DNA from: Rotaria socialis
Lineage: Eukaryota > Rotifera > Eurotatoria > Philodinida > Philodinidae
Length of the DNA: 64,000 nucleotides
NCBI GenBank assembly: GCA_905331475.1
Contig: CAJNYU010000997.1
Location: 1-64,000 of the forward strand
Direction of reading: 5' to 3'
The notes below the pieces were generated by a model. The model searched no databases and was not told the DNA's origin. It worked only from the letters and a program-made list of their open reading frames with translations. Each line of letters opens with the position of its first letter. Positions within the stretch are counted from its first letter, which is position 1. Positions 11,553 through 22,716 of the stretch are shown piece after piece. The translations under genes and the position numbers were made by a program.

Positions 11553-11921
11553 GGCTATGAACACCCGGAAAAGATTTCTTACTGCTAGCGTATTGTCACC
11601 GAAATATAACAATGTTTATGATATTTTTAATCACCAAGTCGTGTTGCCTCTCAGAAACATTAGAAAAACGAAGTTTTGATCACAAACATCGTCAGATTCG
11701 ATGTTTCTACTTCAGACTATAAACAGCAAATGAAACTTTCATAATAAAATATTTTTACTGTGACCTCTGTCTCTGCACAAAGTTTCAAGTCAAAATTCGA
11801 GATTCGGTTTTCTTGGTGTTTCTGAGGGGACTACGGCCTGATAATTAAAAATATTATAAAAATGCTATATGTCGGTAACAATAAGGTAGTGGCACGAAAT
11901 ATTATCAGGGTATTCATAGCT
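11553..11921. repeat. Imperfect foldback element
   Basis: A left-arm block (TCACCGAAATATAACAATG, then CTCAGAAACATTAG) reappears, reverse-complemented and diverged, at about 11780-11880 (TTACCGACATATAGC and CTCAGAAACACCAAG on the complement). The outermost ends are GCTATGAACACCC and GGGTATTCATAGC. Non-coding; an aged hairpin-type element. Confidence 0.6.
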
Positions 11922-12845
11922 TATTAGGACCTATATGGTGCATATTCTCCTGACTGAAACGCTATTTATCAATTGAATATGTTACTTCGTTAGATCGACA
12001 TCGCCCTAAAAAAGAGCGCCCATGAGAGCATCAAGTGTCCCAAATGTGACAAAATTAGAGAGTGTCGCCTATGCCCGTCGGTATGATGGTGTATTGTGTC
12101 ATCTGCACATCTCTAGTCGTGCATTTCCTTTAGTTACATTCCCTTATATACGCGAGAGTGGTCACGCTTGGGCGGATATAGACAAAGAGGGAACGGTCAC
12201 GTAATAGAAAAATGAGAGTTTATCAGGTCAATACACAAACATAGGATACAGCGAAGAGGATAAAGTACATAAAGTGAGCCGTAACGGTAAATACCGTTAC
12301 ACCATGCACTCATAAAAATCGATCTTTTTAAATTTGCGGCGCTTATTTGAAGGCATACATTGTCTGAAACTATAAAACTTAAATTTTTAGTTCATTTAGA
12401 TTTTCTATAGTGAAATTACTCCTGATCGACTTCGAGCATTCTCACCTAAGTATGAACAAAAACAGCGATGAGTTATGTCATACCGTGTTTACTAATATTA
12501 TGCTATCAGGATGAAGGGAATCTTTGGATGTAAGATACGTACTACACGATAGAGGAAGTTAAGACGAACAAAATGAGGCATTTGGAATATTTGTATATCA
12601 TTCATTTAGTGTGCTATGAAAAGTAGAAAAGCGAATAGTTTAAGAAATTTTTACGTTCTACTCTTGGAATTACGTCTGCTGTTATTTATCCGAATCATGA
12701 GCATGAGACTAAACTTTTGTATATATGTTGTGTAACATTTTATCCTCTACAAATATTAAAAAACTAAGGGAAAAACCGTTTACCATCAACATAAAAAAAA
12801 TGTCATTTACTATCAATTGGCACGTGTAGTCTCAAGAAAAATTAT

Positions 12846-13255
12846 GTCCAGAACAGAGACCGAAACGAATGACAAAAATATCATTCGGCCCGATTCGCCT
12901 TTTCCGGACCTGAATTCGGACTCGATTCTGCTCTTCTAGTGTCTCAAACTTTTCATACCATTAGGTTCCGATTTTCAAGATCGGGTTTCGGATTCGATTC
13001 AGCTTTCCCGGTCACCCAAAATTTTAATTCGATTCGATTCGATTTCGTTTTTTCAGCCAAATCGAATTGAATTAAACTTTTGAGTGACCGGGAAAGCCGA
13101 ATCGAATCCGAATCTCGGTCTTGAAAACCGGAACCTAATGGCATGAAAAGTTTGAGACACTAGCAAAGCAGAATTGAATCCGAATTCAGGTCCGGAAAAA
13201 GGCGAATCGGACCGAATGATATTTTTGTCATTCGTTTCGGTCTCGGGTCCAGAAC
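12846..13255. mobile_element. Long-hairpin MITE with 9 bp target duplication
   Basis: GTCCAGAAC occurs at 12846-12854 and again at 13247-13255. The 392 bp between them is one long inverted repeat: GAGACCGAAACGAATGAC at the left returns as its complement at the right, and the arms stay paired almost to the AATTCGATTCGATT-rich centre. The direct 9-mer is the likely target-site duplication; 9 bp fits Mutator-like elements, though the family is inference. ORFs on both strands here are by-products of the palindrome. Confidence 0.8.
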
Positions 13256-13749
13256 TTTTCAAAAAATCTAATTGGAAAATAAAAACGGTTCATTGTACTA
13301 GGATTTGGGTATGGCACTTAATTTGATTATTAATTTATTAGCTAGTCAATATGCGTTGTTCGTACACAGTAAAGCAACGCATGAAATAAATCCATGATTA
13401 AAAGCAAGCGAAGGGCGAAAGGCAACCAAACATTGCTGTTATTCAAGAGAAAAAAAATGAGATCTCGGTACTATGAAGCATAGCTGAAGTATTTGTGAAA
13501 TACCTATGCAGGACGAATGAAGTATCCATTGGCATGACAAATTTTCGGATCATCAGTATATCACTTATACATAAAACGTTGATCATTAACCGTTAAGAAA
13601 GTAATTAGTTACTTCTTATTACACGTCATATTCAAGAGAGATATTACACATATGACAAACTGGAAATTGAAATGCTCATTGAATATCAAGAATAAACAAT
13701 TTTCACGAAACTCTATTATCTTTGCGTGGTTTCAAGCGCTAGTAAAGTT

Positions 13750-14359
13750 CCCAGGAGAATCATTCCGACAGCAGGATCCTATCGGAATCCAACTCTAACG
13801 AATCACCCTTGCGCTCTGATGGCTCAAAATGATTATTTGATCGTTGTGACGATTTCTGATGTAGTAGATGTTGTATAAAGTGTTATTTAATTAATACTTT
13901 ATTAAACTATCAAGAATTGCGCTATACTGTATTTTTCTCGTTCCTTATATACCATTTTGTGGCATAGATGGGCTTTCATTGATACAGCGTAAACAATATG
14001 AAATGAAAGGACAAATCGAAAGGGCGCAACTAATAACACGCTTATTGGCAATGGCATATGCAGAATGCCATTCTCTAGAGTGTAAACGTAAAAGATCGTA
14101 GTGATTGTAAACTATGTATAAGTGAAGGATAAATTGATAGTATGTGTTAGGAATGTAAATGAGAGAAGAAGAGATCAAAGTCTGCAGAGCCTTGTATGAG
14201 TAACAACTAGAAGAGTGTATCACAATCATTTTGGCTAAGAACACGCAACATATTACAAGTTCGGTGGGATTGTTACAATCGTGAATAAAAAAATGATATT
14301 TCTGTCGGAACCGACAATAGATCCGTGTCCAGGAATCCTATTGGATTCATTCACCTGGG
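13750..14359. mobile_element. TIR element with CCCAGG..GAAT ends
   Basis: The left end CCCAGGAGAATCATTCCG matches, inverted, the right end GGATTCATTCACCTGGG. The same termini bound the 346 bp element at 35153-35498, so this is a dispersed family with variable interiors. The ~600 bp interior here is AT-rich and has no transposase signature. Confidence 0.6.
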
Positions 14360-14744
14360 CGAAGAAAAATTTCAGAACAATTTGAAAAGCTCAGAAAGGA
14401 TATGGATGGATGTACGTTGATGACTGCGCAGAAAAGAGACATTTATAGTTCACATGCATACCTACCCACTAACGTATCCATTCAAAGATGCTCGAAATGT
14501 GTAACGTACTCTTTTTTTGAAGAAGAAATAATGAGCAAAACAAGCAAATCTAAAAAGATTAATTTTTCGTATCAAGAAAACAACTTGGCTATATAGACGA
14601 AGATGTTTGTGTCGTAAAATATGAAGAAAAATATGGAAGCCTATTAGGGCCCTATAAATGACATCATTTCTATTAAAATATACTTATTTGAGTCTTAATC
14701 AAACACCTGTGTATACTTAAGACAAAAATCAATGGGGATATTTG

Positions 14745-14757
14745 CATATATATAAAC
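14745..14757 (+). promoter_or_regulatory. Possible TATA box for the ML-domain gene
   Basis: CATATATATAAAC lies about 40-50 bp before the ATG of the ML-domain gene and is followed by a CT-rich stretch (CTCTCTCTCTTG). Position and sequence suit a short TATA-type promoter with a brief leader. An AG at TATACAG just before the ATG could instead mark a leader splice or trans-splice acceptor. Not proven. Confidence 0.35.
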
Positions 14758-14795
14758 TACCACATATCTCTCTCTCTTGATATACAGGCTTCGTC

Positions 14796-15446
14796 ATGAA
14801 TTTTGGTTCACTTTTTATTCTCATTGTGGTCTCTTTGACCGTAGGCAACATCAAAGCCGCATATTCGAAAGTTGAATATAATGATTGTGGCTCACAGGAT
14901 GTTCACATTGATTCGGTTGACATTTATCCAATGCCAATTTCTTATCCTGGTACTGTCAATATAACTTTAAAACATACTTTAAGACGACCTCTACGTAAGT
15001 ATCAGTTAAATAGTATTGAATAATTGAAAAATGTTTTTACTGTAGAAACAGAAAATTTGCAACTATCAGTTGATATCATACGAACAGTTTCAAATATTCG
15101 TCTTCCAATTAAGTGCTATATCTACGATGGTCTATATGTTGGCTCATGCAACTACACTGGCAATGAAATATGTAATTTGATCAGAGATTGGTGGCCAAAA
15201 ACGTTCGGATTATACTTAACTTCCCTTGTTTCAACCATTCTGGGTAATAATTGCAATGGATCTTCGCATCAAGTACAAAGAAATAAAGTCGTAGCATATA
15301 ACGAAATGCTTCAATTGCCGGATATTTCTGGCAGTGCTATATCATTTTTGATGTCTGGCGATTTTCAGGTCAAAATAACAGCTATGGAACAAGACGTCAA
15401 GGTTTTCTGTGGAATATTTGAATACACAATAAAACCAAAAAAATAG
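14796..15446 (+). CDS. Secreted ML-domain (MD-2-related lipid-recognition) protein
   Basis: Two exons, 14796-14994 and 15046-15446, with a 51 bp phase-1 intron, give 199 aa. Residues 1-22 are a signal peptide (LFILIVVSLTVGNIKA). The mature part starts with the ML pattern YNDCGSQDVHIDSVDIYPMP, keeps Cys residues spaced as in GM2-activator/NPC2-type proteins (NDCG, IKCYIYDGLYVGSCNYTG, NNCNGS, VFCGIF), and has several NxT/NxS glycosylation sites. ML proteins form a beta-sandwich with a hydrophobic pocket that binds lipid in the extracellular space or lysosome. The ligand cannot be read from sequence. It is closest in layout to GM2-activator-like proteins. Confidence 0.75.
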
Positions 15447-15654
15447 ATTTAACAATATATTAGACGCAATTAATGCAGCTACTTCTATAATTTAAGAAAG
15501 ACATAATGGAATATTGCGTCTTGCGTATTTGAAAAAAGAAAATAAATATTTCGATGCTTCGGAAAAGTATGTTGCTGTTGTTTGAAAATATATAATCGGA
15601 CATTGTGAGCTTAAATGCTTCTGTCAACGAATCATTATATGCCCCAGCTCGTGA

Positions 15655-15950
15655 TGGTTCGGCGAAATGATCGGAAAGCACGGGAAATCTCTGGAAGGTG
15701 GAAGCAGTATTCCGACAGGAAATTCTCGGATTTTGTTTTTCGGTGGATTCCGATCAACTTACAGTGCTTTCCGGTAGGAACCGATAGTAAATCATCGGGA
15801 AAAGCTCCGAAAATTTTCCGATCCGAATATTGCTTCCAGATTCCAGCGATTTCCCGTGTTTTCCTGTGGGATACGGTGATTTTTCCGCATCTTTCTGGCC
15901 GGCTCCTACAGTATCCGGTGACCCGGAACGATCGACCTGTGATGCTTATA
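15655..15950. repeat. Imperfect palindrome rich in TTCCGAT
   Basis: Segments such as GGAAGCAGTATTCCGA and ATTTCCGGTAGGAACCGATA are partly inverted copies of each other around a centre near 15770. As a result, ORFs on the two strands encode similar peptides. Composition resembles the interior of the element at 35.2-35.5 kb. Non-coding repeat; boundaries approximate. Confidence 0.55.
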
Positions 15951-17952
15951 ATGTACAGCGCAAAAAGATAGTTCGATGTTCGATAGTAAGCTCTACAAAA
16001 ATTGTTCAAGCCACGTATAAAATTTTCATTCTGCATTGAGATAAACTGTTTCATTTTGTTGTTTGAAAAGCAATTGTATACATTTGGATGCTACATGTTC
16101 AAAGGACGCTATAAGAGTCACGATTGAATATACTGATAATATCCTTTTTGATTAATCTGCCTGGTATTCCACTATTTCAAATTATAATAGGCTAGTTAGA
16201 TTTAAGCATATAATGATATTATACTCAAACTGGGCTTGTATCAAGTAAAAAGTCCACTTCACTGTTTAACTATCTTTGCATAATATTTGAATCTTAGATT
16301 TAGTTGTCAAGATTATTCATCACTGAGTTGCTTATTTTGACGGGTGCAATATGAACATAACGTAAGGATTGTCTCATTAACTTACCAGGTTGATGATTAC
16401 GAAGCTTGTAAACGGTTATTTACGGTCATACCTGCTTGGACCGGATTGCAAGAGAAGAAGAAGCTGACGAGTCATTGAATAGTTCCTGGATTGTTGGTAG
16501 ATATTTCTAAACGAAGGCATTCTTATTGACTTTGACTTGTTCTATAATCAAAGATTGATTACTTTTGGTGTGATATGCAAAATTTTTCCTCGATGACTAG
16601 TTAGGTCTCTAATTGCATGATTCATAAGGATATATATATATGTTAAACAGATTGTTTTCTAACGTATAAACGAGCAACTTGCTCAATGAAACGCATGGAT
16701 TGGAGCATTTATCTTTGAATAATCGAACTTATTAATTGAAATATTACTCATTCTGATTATTATTATATTCAATCGTATGCGTGGAAACACATACATCTAT
16801 AAAGAGCAAACGTGTACTTATATAAATGTACTAAGAACAGAATCAATGAGAGAAGTGAACATGAACAGTAGCCACATTTTTTGTAGATGAACCAATGATC
16901 ACCAACCTCTTCATTTAATAATGAATGGTGTATCTATTTTTCTTGAGATAGACAAAAGCATTTATGAAGTAGTGCAGTAAAATAGCCAGAAATATGAATT
17001 GACAAAATGAACATCTGTTACGAGAATATAGAATCCCTTCAAAAATTCAAATTAATTCCGCGTATTCTATTTAGGCCTCGAGCAAAAACCTTTGCTAACC
17101 TGCAATTGCAACTCTTGATTGAGAAAGTTCTATGAAGGTTTTGGAACTGTTTACAGCAATAGTTTCCATACCTATCTTTTTCTAGTGTTAAGTACATGAG
17201 CATATGGGTTCCATTCAGCATACTCATTGATCTAATAAGGTAGACTCTAGTAGCTGCATTCGCATTATGTTGTCGCTCTATGTTGAGCTCAAATTTTCAC
17301 TCATATACTCATCGTATAACTCGATCTTTTGCTTGTTGACGACATCTATCTTTACACTGCTTAGTTTTCTTATCGCATACAATTTCTTTCTTTTAGTTTA
17401 TTTGTTAGTTCTTATCATTTAATTATTATCTTGTAATGCGACGCGGAGCTATTCTTCTTGTTGTCAAGATAGACCAACCTTGTCTTTTTTTTTTATTATA
17501 CAAGCTAAAAGATTAAATCACTCGATGAAATATTATACTGCAAAATAGTTCTCAAGTAAATTAGATCAACTAGTTAAAATGCGAGTATTAAAGCGAAACT
17601 GATCTTTTTTGCTACTTGTTCATGATAGGCGACAACAAATTTAATTGAGTTAGCCGAATAGAAACTGATTTTAGAAAGAAAACTAGAACATGAAATAGTT
17701 ATTTTTACTATTAGGGATATCAACATTTTGTTTTATTAAAAATAAATATCTCTGGTTAAGGATTCTGTTTAGTCCTCGTGGAATTTACAAGAAATATGAG
17801 ATGCAATATTTCCCTTTAAAGAATCAACGCTTAATACAAGAAAATACTGTTTCTTTACTAAGAATGTTCGATATTATAAGATAAGATCAACCAATAGCAC
17901 AACTAAAAGTTACTAAAAACTTTTTCTATATTAGAATAGTTTACGGTTTAAA
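15951..17952. other. Intergenic upstream of the aminopeptidase gene
   Basis: About 2 kb of AT-rich DNA without a supportable exon, RNA or repeat. The last part must hold the promoter and leader of the aminopeptidase P homologue; no specific motif stands out. Confidence 0.45.
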
Positions 17953-19731
17953 ATGAGTCGTGTAAAAGAATTACGTGCGTTGATGAGTGAAAATCAGTGT
18001 GATGCATATCTAATCACGGATAGTGATGGTCACTATACGTTTTATTCATTATCACAAGAAAATCGTCGTCTGAATTGGATCACCGAATGTCAAGCTCAAT
18101 GTGGTTTAGCCATCGTCACTTTAAATGATGGTGCATTCTTTCAGGCACTACCTAACTATCGATTATTAGCAAAATTAGAAGTTGATGGTGACGTCTGGAC
18201 TCTTGTCGATGATTTATTTCAATGGATTAATAGTAAAAAATTGTCATTGAAAAGAATCGCATATGATCCTTATCTGACACCTTTGTTTATTACTGAACAA
18301 TTATCAACTTTCATATCAAGCCTTTATCCAATTCATTCATCCACTAATTGGATAGATATCATTTCCAAAAAGGCAACATCCAGAGAACGACCAACATTGA
18401 CCCCAATCTGGTCATTGAATGAACTTTGTTTTGCCGGAGAAACAAGTACAACAAAATTGGAGAAGCTAAGACAAATCTATTTAAATGATGAGCAAAAAAA
18501 ATACACTCTGGTAGTTACAGCCATGGATGAAATAGCTTGGCTTCTCAACCTTCGTGGCAATGATATGCAATGCAATCCATTTTTCTATAGTTTTGCTATT
18601 GTCTCATGTGACCGACTCTGGTTATTCACTGACAATCCTCATGAGGTCAGTCATAATATAGTTGATGCAAATCGATTTTCTTTTCTTTTATAGGATCTTC
18701 ACTATGAAATTCAACCTTATGAAAATTTCTTCGCCTTTCTCTCGACCTTGAAAGGCACAGATGTTTGGCTTGATGCACGCTCATCTGCAGTTGTTCTCCA
18801 TTATCTTTCATCGGCTACTGTTCATCTTTCTCGGTCGCCGATTCAACAGATGAAAGAGATCAAAAATTCCGTTGAATTGGAAGGATTTCGTCAATGTCAT
18901 TTTCGTGATTGTGCTGCTGTATGTCAAACTTTCGAATGGTTGGAAAAAAGCATGAAGAATGATGTCTTGAATGTAACTGAAGTCGATGTCGCAATATACC
19001 TCGAGAATCGACAGCAAGAACAAGCAAATTTTGTTTCTATTGCCTTCGACACGATTTCTGCTTCAGCAACGAATACAGCCTTGATTGAATATTCACCATT
19101 CGCTGCGAAGATGAAGAAGATCATTGTTCGAGACTTGTATTACCTTGATGCTGGAGCCAATTACCTAGATGGAACAACTGACATGACACGTACTATTCAG
19201 TTCGGAAAAGCGACAGAAGAGCAAATTAAATGTTACACTCTCTTATTACGAGCGATTCTTTCAATTGAAATGACTAAATTTCCATCCGGTGATAATTTAA
19301 ATGGATTTCACATTTATTCTTTGTTAAAATCATATTTATTTACTATCAATGATATGAATGAGTATCTATCATTCGGTCATGGTGTATCACATGGAATGGG
19401 GGTGATTGAAGGTGGTGTATCTATTAGTGACAGTCATTCTTTCAGTACGTTGATTCCCATCCGAGCAGGAATGGTACTTACACTTGAACCTGGCATTTAT
19501 TTCGAGGGAAAATGGGGAATCCGTTTGGAAAATGTATACGAGGTTATAGAAGATCACCAACGGTTTATTCATTTCATTCCGCTAACTTTATTACCTTATT
19601 CTCATTCACTGATTGATTTCAATCTACTTACTACAGAGGAGATCGTGTGGATTAATTCCTATCATCAACGATGCCTTCATTATGTAGATGGGGGATCTTG
19701 GATGAAACAACAGATCAGCCTCTTTCATTAG
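17953..19731 (+). CDS. Xaa-Pro aminopeptidase (aminopeptidase P) homologue lacking catalytic histidines
   Basis: Two exons, 17953-18645 and 18694-19731, with a 48 bp phase-0 intron, give 576 aa. Three-domain layout as in XPNPEP1: an N-terminal creatinase-like domain, a middle domain (VVTAMDEIAWLLNLRGND) and a C-terminal pita-bread metallopeptidase domain. All five metal ligands are visible: D and D in LDAGANYLDGTTDMTRT, H in SFGHGVS, E in LEPGIYFE and E in IRLENV. The three histidines that assist catalysis in XPNPEP1 (395, 485, 498) align with E in ALIEYSP, L in EYLSFGH and I in GVIEGG. The N-terminal domain is also diverged and lacks the usual GSAG and DGRY motifs. A related enzyme would cleave X-Pro N-termini with Mn2+; this one is more likely a metal-binding pseudoenzyme or altered in specificity. 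No stop or frameshift is seen. Confidence 0.88.
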
Positions 19732-20096
19732 TTCAAAACTCGTCGTCATTCATTTCACTAAAATGTTGTTTCGCTTGATTTTATCTTTTACTTTCGCTTT
19801 CAATAATTTAGTAACGAAGAAATTCGATAAACATCGTAATCACTCAATAATTTCAGATTTCGTGAATTACGAACACCTGTGACTATAGTAGGTAACCAAG
19901 ATCTTATTAATTGAACCTGACAAATCACCGCAGTCATCGTACCTAGATTACTCTTTTTATCGCATCTACACGCATATTGCACATGAATGCATGATCAATC
20001 GAAATCGTAAAATATTAAGCGATGGTCCGTGGAACCAATTAGCAACTAGGCCGCCGGTAACATTTTGATTTTCGATTTCACTATCTAAAATGCATG
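19732..20096. other. 3' flank of the aminopeptidase gene
   Basis: Short AT-rich stretch with presumed 3' UTR sequence. No gene or repeat is recognised before the long-TIR element begins. Confidence 0.4.
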
Positions 20097-21510
20097 GTCC
20101 AGTCAAGTCATAAGTGAATCCAAAATATCAGGTCTTTCTGATGTGCCTGTGAAAAATGCCAGCGGCGTTTGCAAGTTATACATAATTTACATTTGGAAAG
20201 AAACTGAAGTTTTTAGGGTGCCATTAGTATTTTATGTTTTTCTCTGCTTCTATTGATTTGTTTGAATTCAGAAACGTCTCAAAAGATAGAGAAATGTTTT
20301 TTCTACAGAACATACTAATTTATTTAGTTATCGAGTGACGTCTATTAGTAAGTAATACTAATATATACAGACAAAAGTTATGATTGCTTAAAATGAGGAC
20401 TTTTCAGTATTTTGACTATAGTCGTGTCGGATCTAACCATCCCAAAATAGTTTATTTATTTTCTGAAAGCCCTTGAAATTCTCTATTCTCTAGAGTATTA
20501 CCTATTGAGATAAAATTTGAGATAAAATAGTTAGCCTACACGAGAAAGGTTGATATTGGATAGTTTTCTCTATACACTCGGATCCAAGATCACTTGAGTA
20601 TATTGCATATGATTGCCAAAATCCAAAATATGGTTGGAGATTCGTGATCAGCATAAAAAATTGACCATAAAAATATTATTTGATTGAATATGAAGTTATT
20701 TCACTGGAAAAACTTCTATAGAATATCAATATTTTGAAGCTTTTTTCCGAATAGGTTCTCGTATATCCATCTAATCATTGGGTATGAGACCTAGTAGTAA
20801 CATTTTTGTTTCATTTAGAATATCTGCACTCTTAGCTTGGAAATCTGCTATTTACTTTTTTCTCATTATGCTTTATGGTTGAGCGAAATGAGTTTTTCCT
20901 GATGTTGCTGAAAATTTATGTAAATGTGTGAAAACTGTGATTGTTTATGGGTGATTTTCTCGTCACAGATGGTTCTGAAAACAAAATAATTTACATATTT
21001 ACAATGAGCGAAAATAACTACGTCGAACCATGTGGTTTTTGGAAAAATAATTTTTCTTCCAAAATGGCCCTCGGATGGAGTACAAGGGAAATTTTCAGAA
21101 AAAAGTCTTGAGGAGGACCCCAGGGTCGTTTTTAGAAGAAAAATTATTTTTTCAAAAACCACTTGATTCGATGTAGTTTTCTTCGCTCGCTCTAAATATG
21201 TAAATTATTTTGTTATCAGAACAGCTCACACCCTTGTCTGTATATTAGTTTTATCTACTAATAGACGCCACTCGATAACTAAATAAATTAGTATGTTCTG
21301 TAGAGAAAACATTTCTCTATCTTTTGAGACTTTTCTGAATTCAAACAAATCAATAGAAGCAGAGAAAACCATAAAATACTAATGGTACCCTAAAAACTTT
21401 ACTTTCTTTCCAAATGTAAATTATGTATAACTTGCAAACGCCGCTGGCATTTTTCACAGGCACATCAGAAAGACCTGATATTTTGGATTCACTTACGGTT
21501 TGACTAGACC
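20097..21510. mobile_element. 1.4 kb element with ~300 bp terminal inverted repeats
   Basis: 20097-~20400 returns as an almost exact reverse complement at ~21205-21510; for example GCAAGTTATACATAATTTAC at the left and its complement at the right, with GGTCCAGTCAAG and TTGACTAGACC at the extremes. A second, smaller inverted pair lies inside (around 21030-21060 and 21140-21165). No ORF has transposase motifs, so it is non-autonomous. The near identity of the arms suggests recent activity or gene conversion. No clean target duplication is visible. Confidence 0.85.
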
Positions 21511-21650
21511 TTTCATTTAAATTATAATCATATTACTCACGATTTTTCTTGATTTTTACTTCACTACTAGTTTCCCTGGTATTTTGAAATATTTCTATGA
21601 CATATGAAATTTGTTGAGATTGTGAAACTTTGTAGATTCGCTTCAGAATG

Positions 21651-21723
21651 TCCGCGGTAGCATAGTGGTTATTATTCCCGCCTGTCACGCGGGAAACCCG
21701 TGTTCGATTCCCCTGCCGCGGAG
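21651..21723 (+). pseudogene. tRNA-Asp pseudogene (GTC)
   Basis: 73 nt clearly derived from the tRNA-Asp genes at 10.4 and 11.2 kb. Acceptor stem and anticodon arm with GTC are intact. The T arm is damaged: CGGGG-TTCGATT-CCCCG has become CCGTG-TTCGATT-CCCCTG with an extra base, so the stem no longer pairs. The B box has changed to TGTTCGATTCC. The D arm also differs (TTATTATT for TTAGTATC). Probably not a functional tRNA. Confidence 0.85.
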
Positions 21724-22411
21724 TTGCTTTCTTTTTGTGCTTCTGTTGAAATGAATACTATTATTCGAACAAAGAGAAAGAAACAAAGTTTTGTGCGCCT
21801 TTTTTGTTCTCAAACGTTGCTAATGGAAAAAAGTGATAGTTTGCGTTTGTATATGATATAGACTGATAGGTTAAATTTAGAAGATACTTATCACACAAGC
21901 TTGCTAGTGCAGTCTCACTGCGGCTGAACTATGAAACTCGTATGTACCCATCCTAGTCGAACATCTTGTAAGCAAGATCTTGGGTACGGGTCAGTGAACA
22001 GATATTAGGTAAGAATCCATAAGATCTTGGATGACCCATTCTGAAAGCATTGATCGAACCTATCATACAGCGCAGTTTTGACCTTTCTCTGTAAAAGCAT
22101 ATTTTGATATTTTTTCAATTTATTTTCATTTTAATTATTCCTGTCCCGAATAACTCAAGCAAGTCAGACGTTGAGTTCTGACTGGCTTTAAGTTGACCCG
22201 ATCTCCGTCAGACCATTTTAGAGTAGTCGTCTCTCGATCATCGATCGAGATCAGCATTCTTTCAAATAATAGATAGTCGAGATATAGTATAGAAAAAATA
22301 TTATTTTGAAAATTTATGTTTCGTGTGTTTAAGCATGTAAACACACCAATGAGGTCGCTTTTTGTTTTACTCAAGATCTTGTGAGAAGATAATAATAAAC
22401 GATATCTTTTC
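21724..22411. other. Intergenic with AAGATCTT repeat fragments
   Basis: No gene. 21970-22040 carries GCAAGATCTTGGGTACGGG and TAAGATCTTGGATGACCC, diverged relatives of the palindromic MITE that follows. Confidence 0.45.
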
Positions 22412-22716
22412 TACCCAGGTCGAAAAATCTGACACAAGATCTTATGAAGCACATACAAGATCTTGGAATATGTGCGAAGTCTTACAAGAAGCTGACAAAA
22501 AATCGTAGTCTCGGAGATCTTAGATCAAGTCTCACAATCAGATTCTTGAAAGATCGTACACATTGATAAGATCTTTCAAGAATCTGATTCTGCGACTTGA
22601 TCTAAGATCTCAGAGACTACGATTTTTGTACGATTTTTTGTCGGATCTTACACGATCATATAAGATCAGATGCAGAATCTTATCAGATCTTAACATCTGG
22701 TTGTTTGCCCTGGGTA
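22412..22716. mobile_element. Palindromic MITE, TACCCAGG family, AGATCTT-rich
   Basis: Ends TACCCAGGTCGA and CCCTGGGTA are inverted. The arms around 22500-22620 are near-perfect inverted copies (CAGATTCTTGAAAGATC and GATCTTTCAAGAATCTG) centred at ~22560. The termini match those of the 10.7 kb element, so the two belong to one family with different interiors. Non-coding. Confidence 0.8.

Noticed and set aside
12022..12204. 60-codon ORF in a slightly GC-richer patch
   Set aside because: No domain, no splice partners and no recognisable RNA fold; left as intergenic.
12855..13246. Overlapping ORFs on the minus strand with similar peptides
   Set aside because: Both arise from the arms of one inverted repeat; no start context, introns or family.
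15615..16054. ORFs of 118 and 139 codons on opposite strands
   Set aside because: Products of the imperfect palindrome at 15.65-15.95 kb; the two peptides mirror each other.
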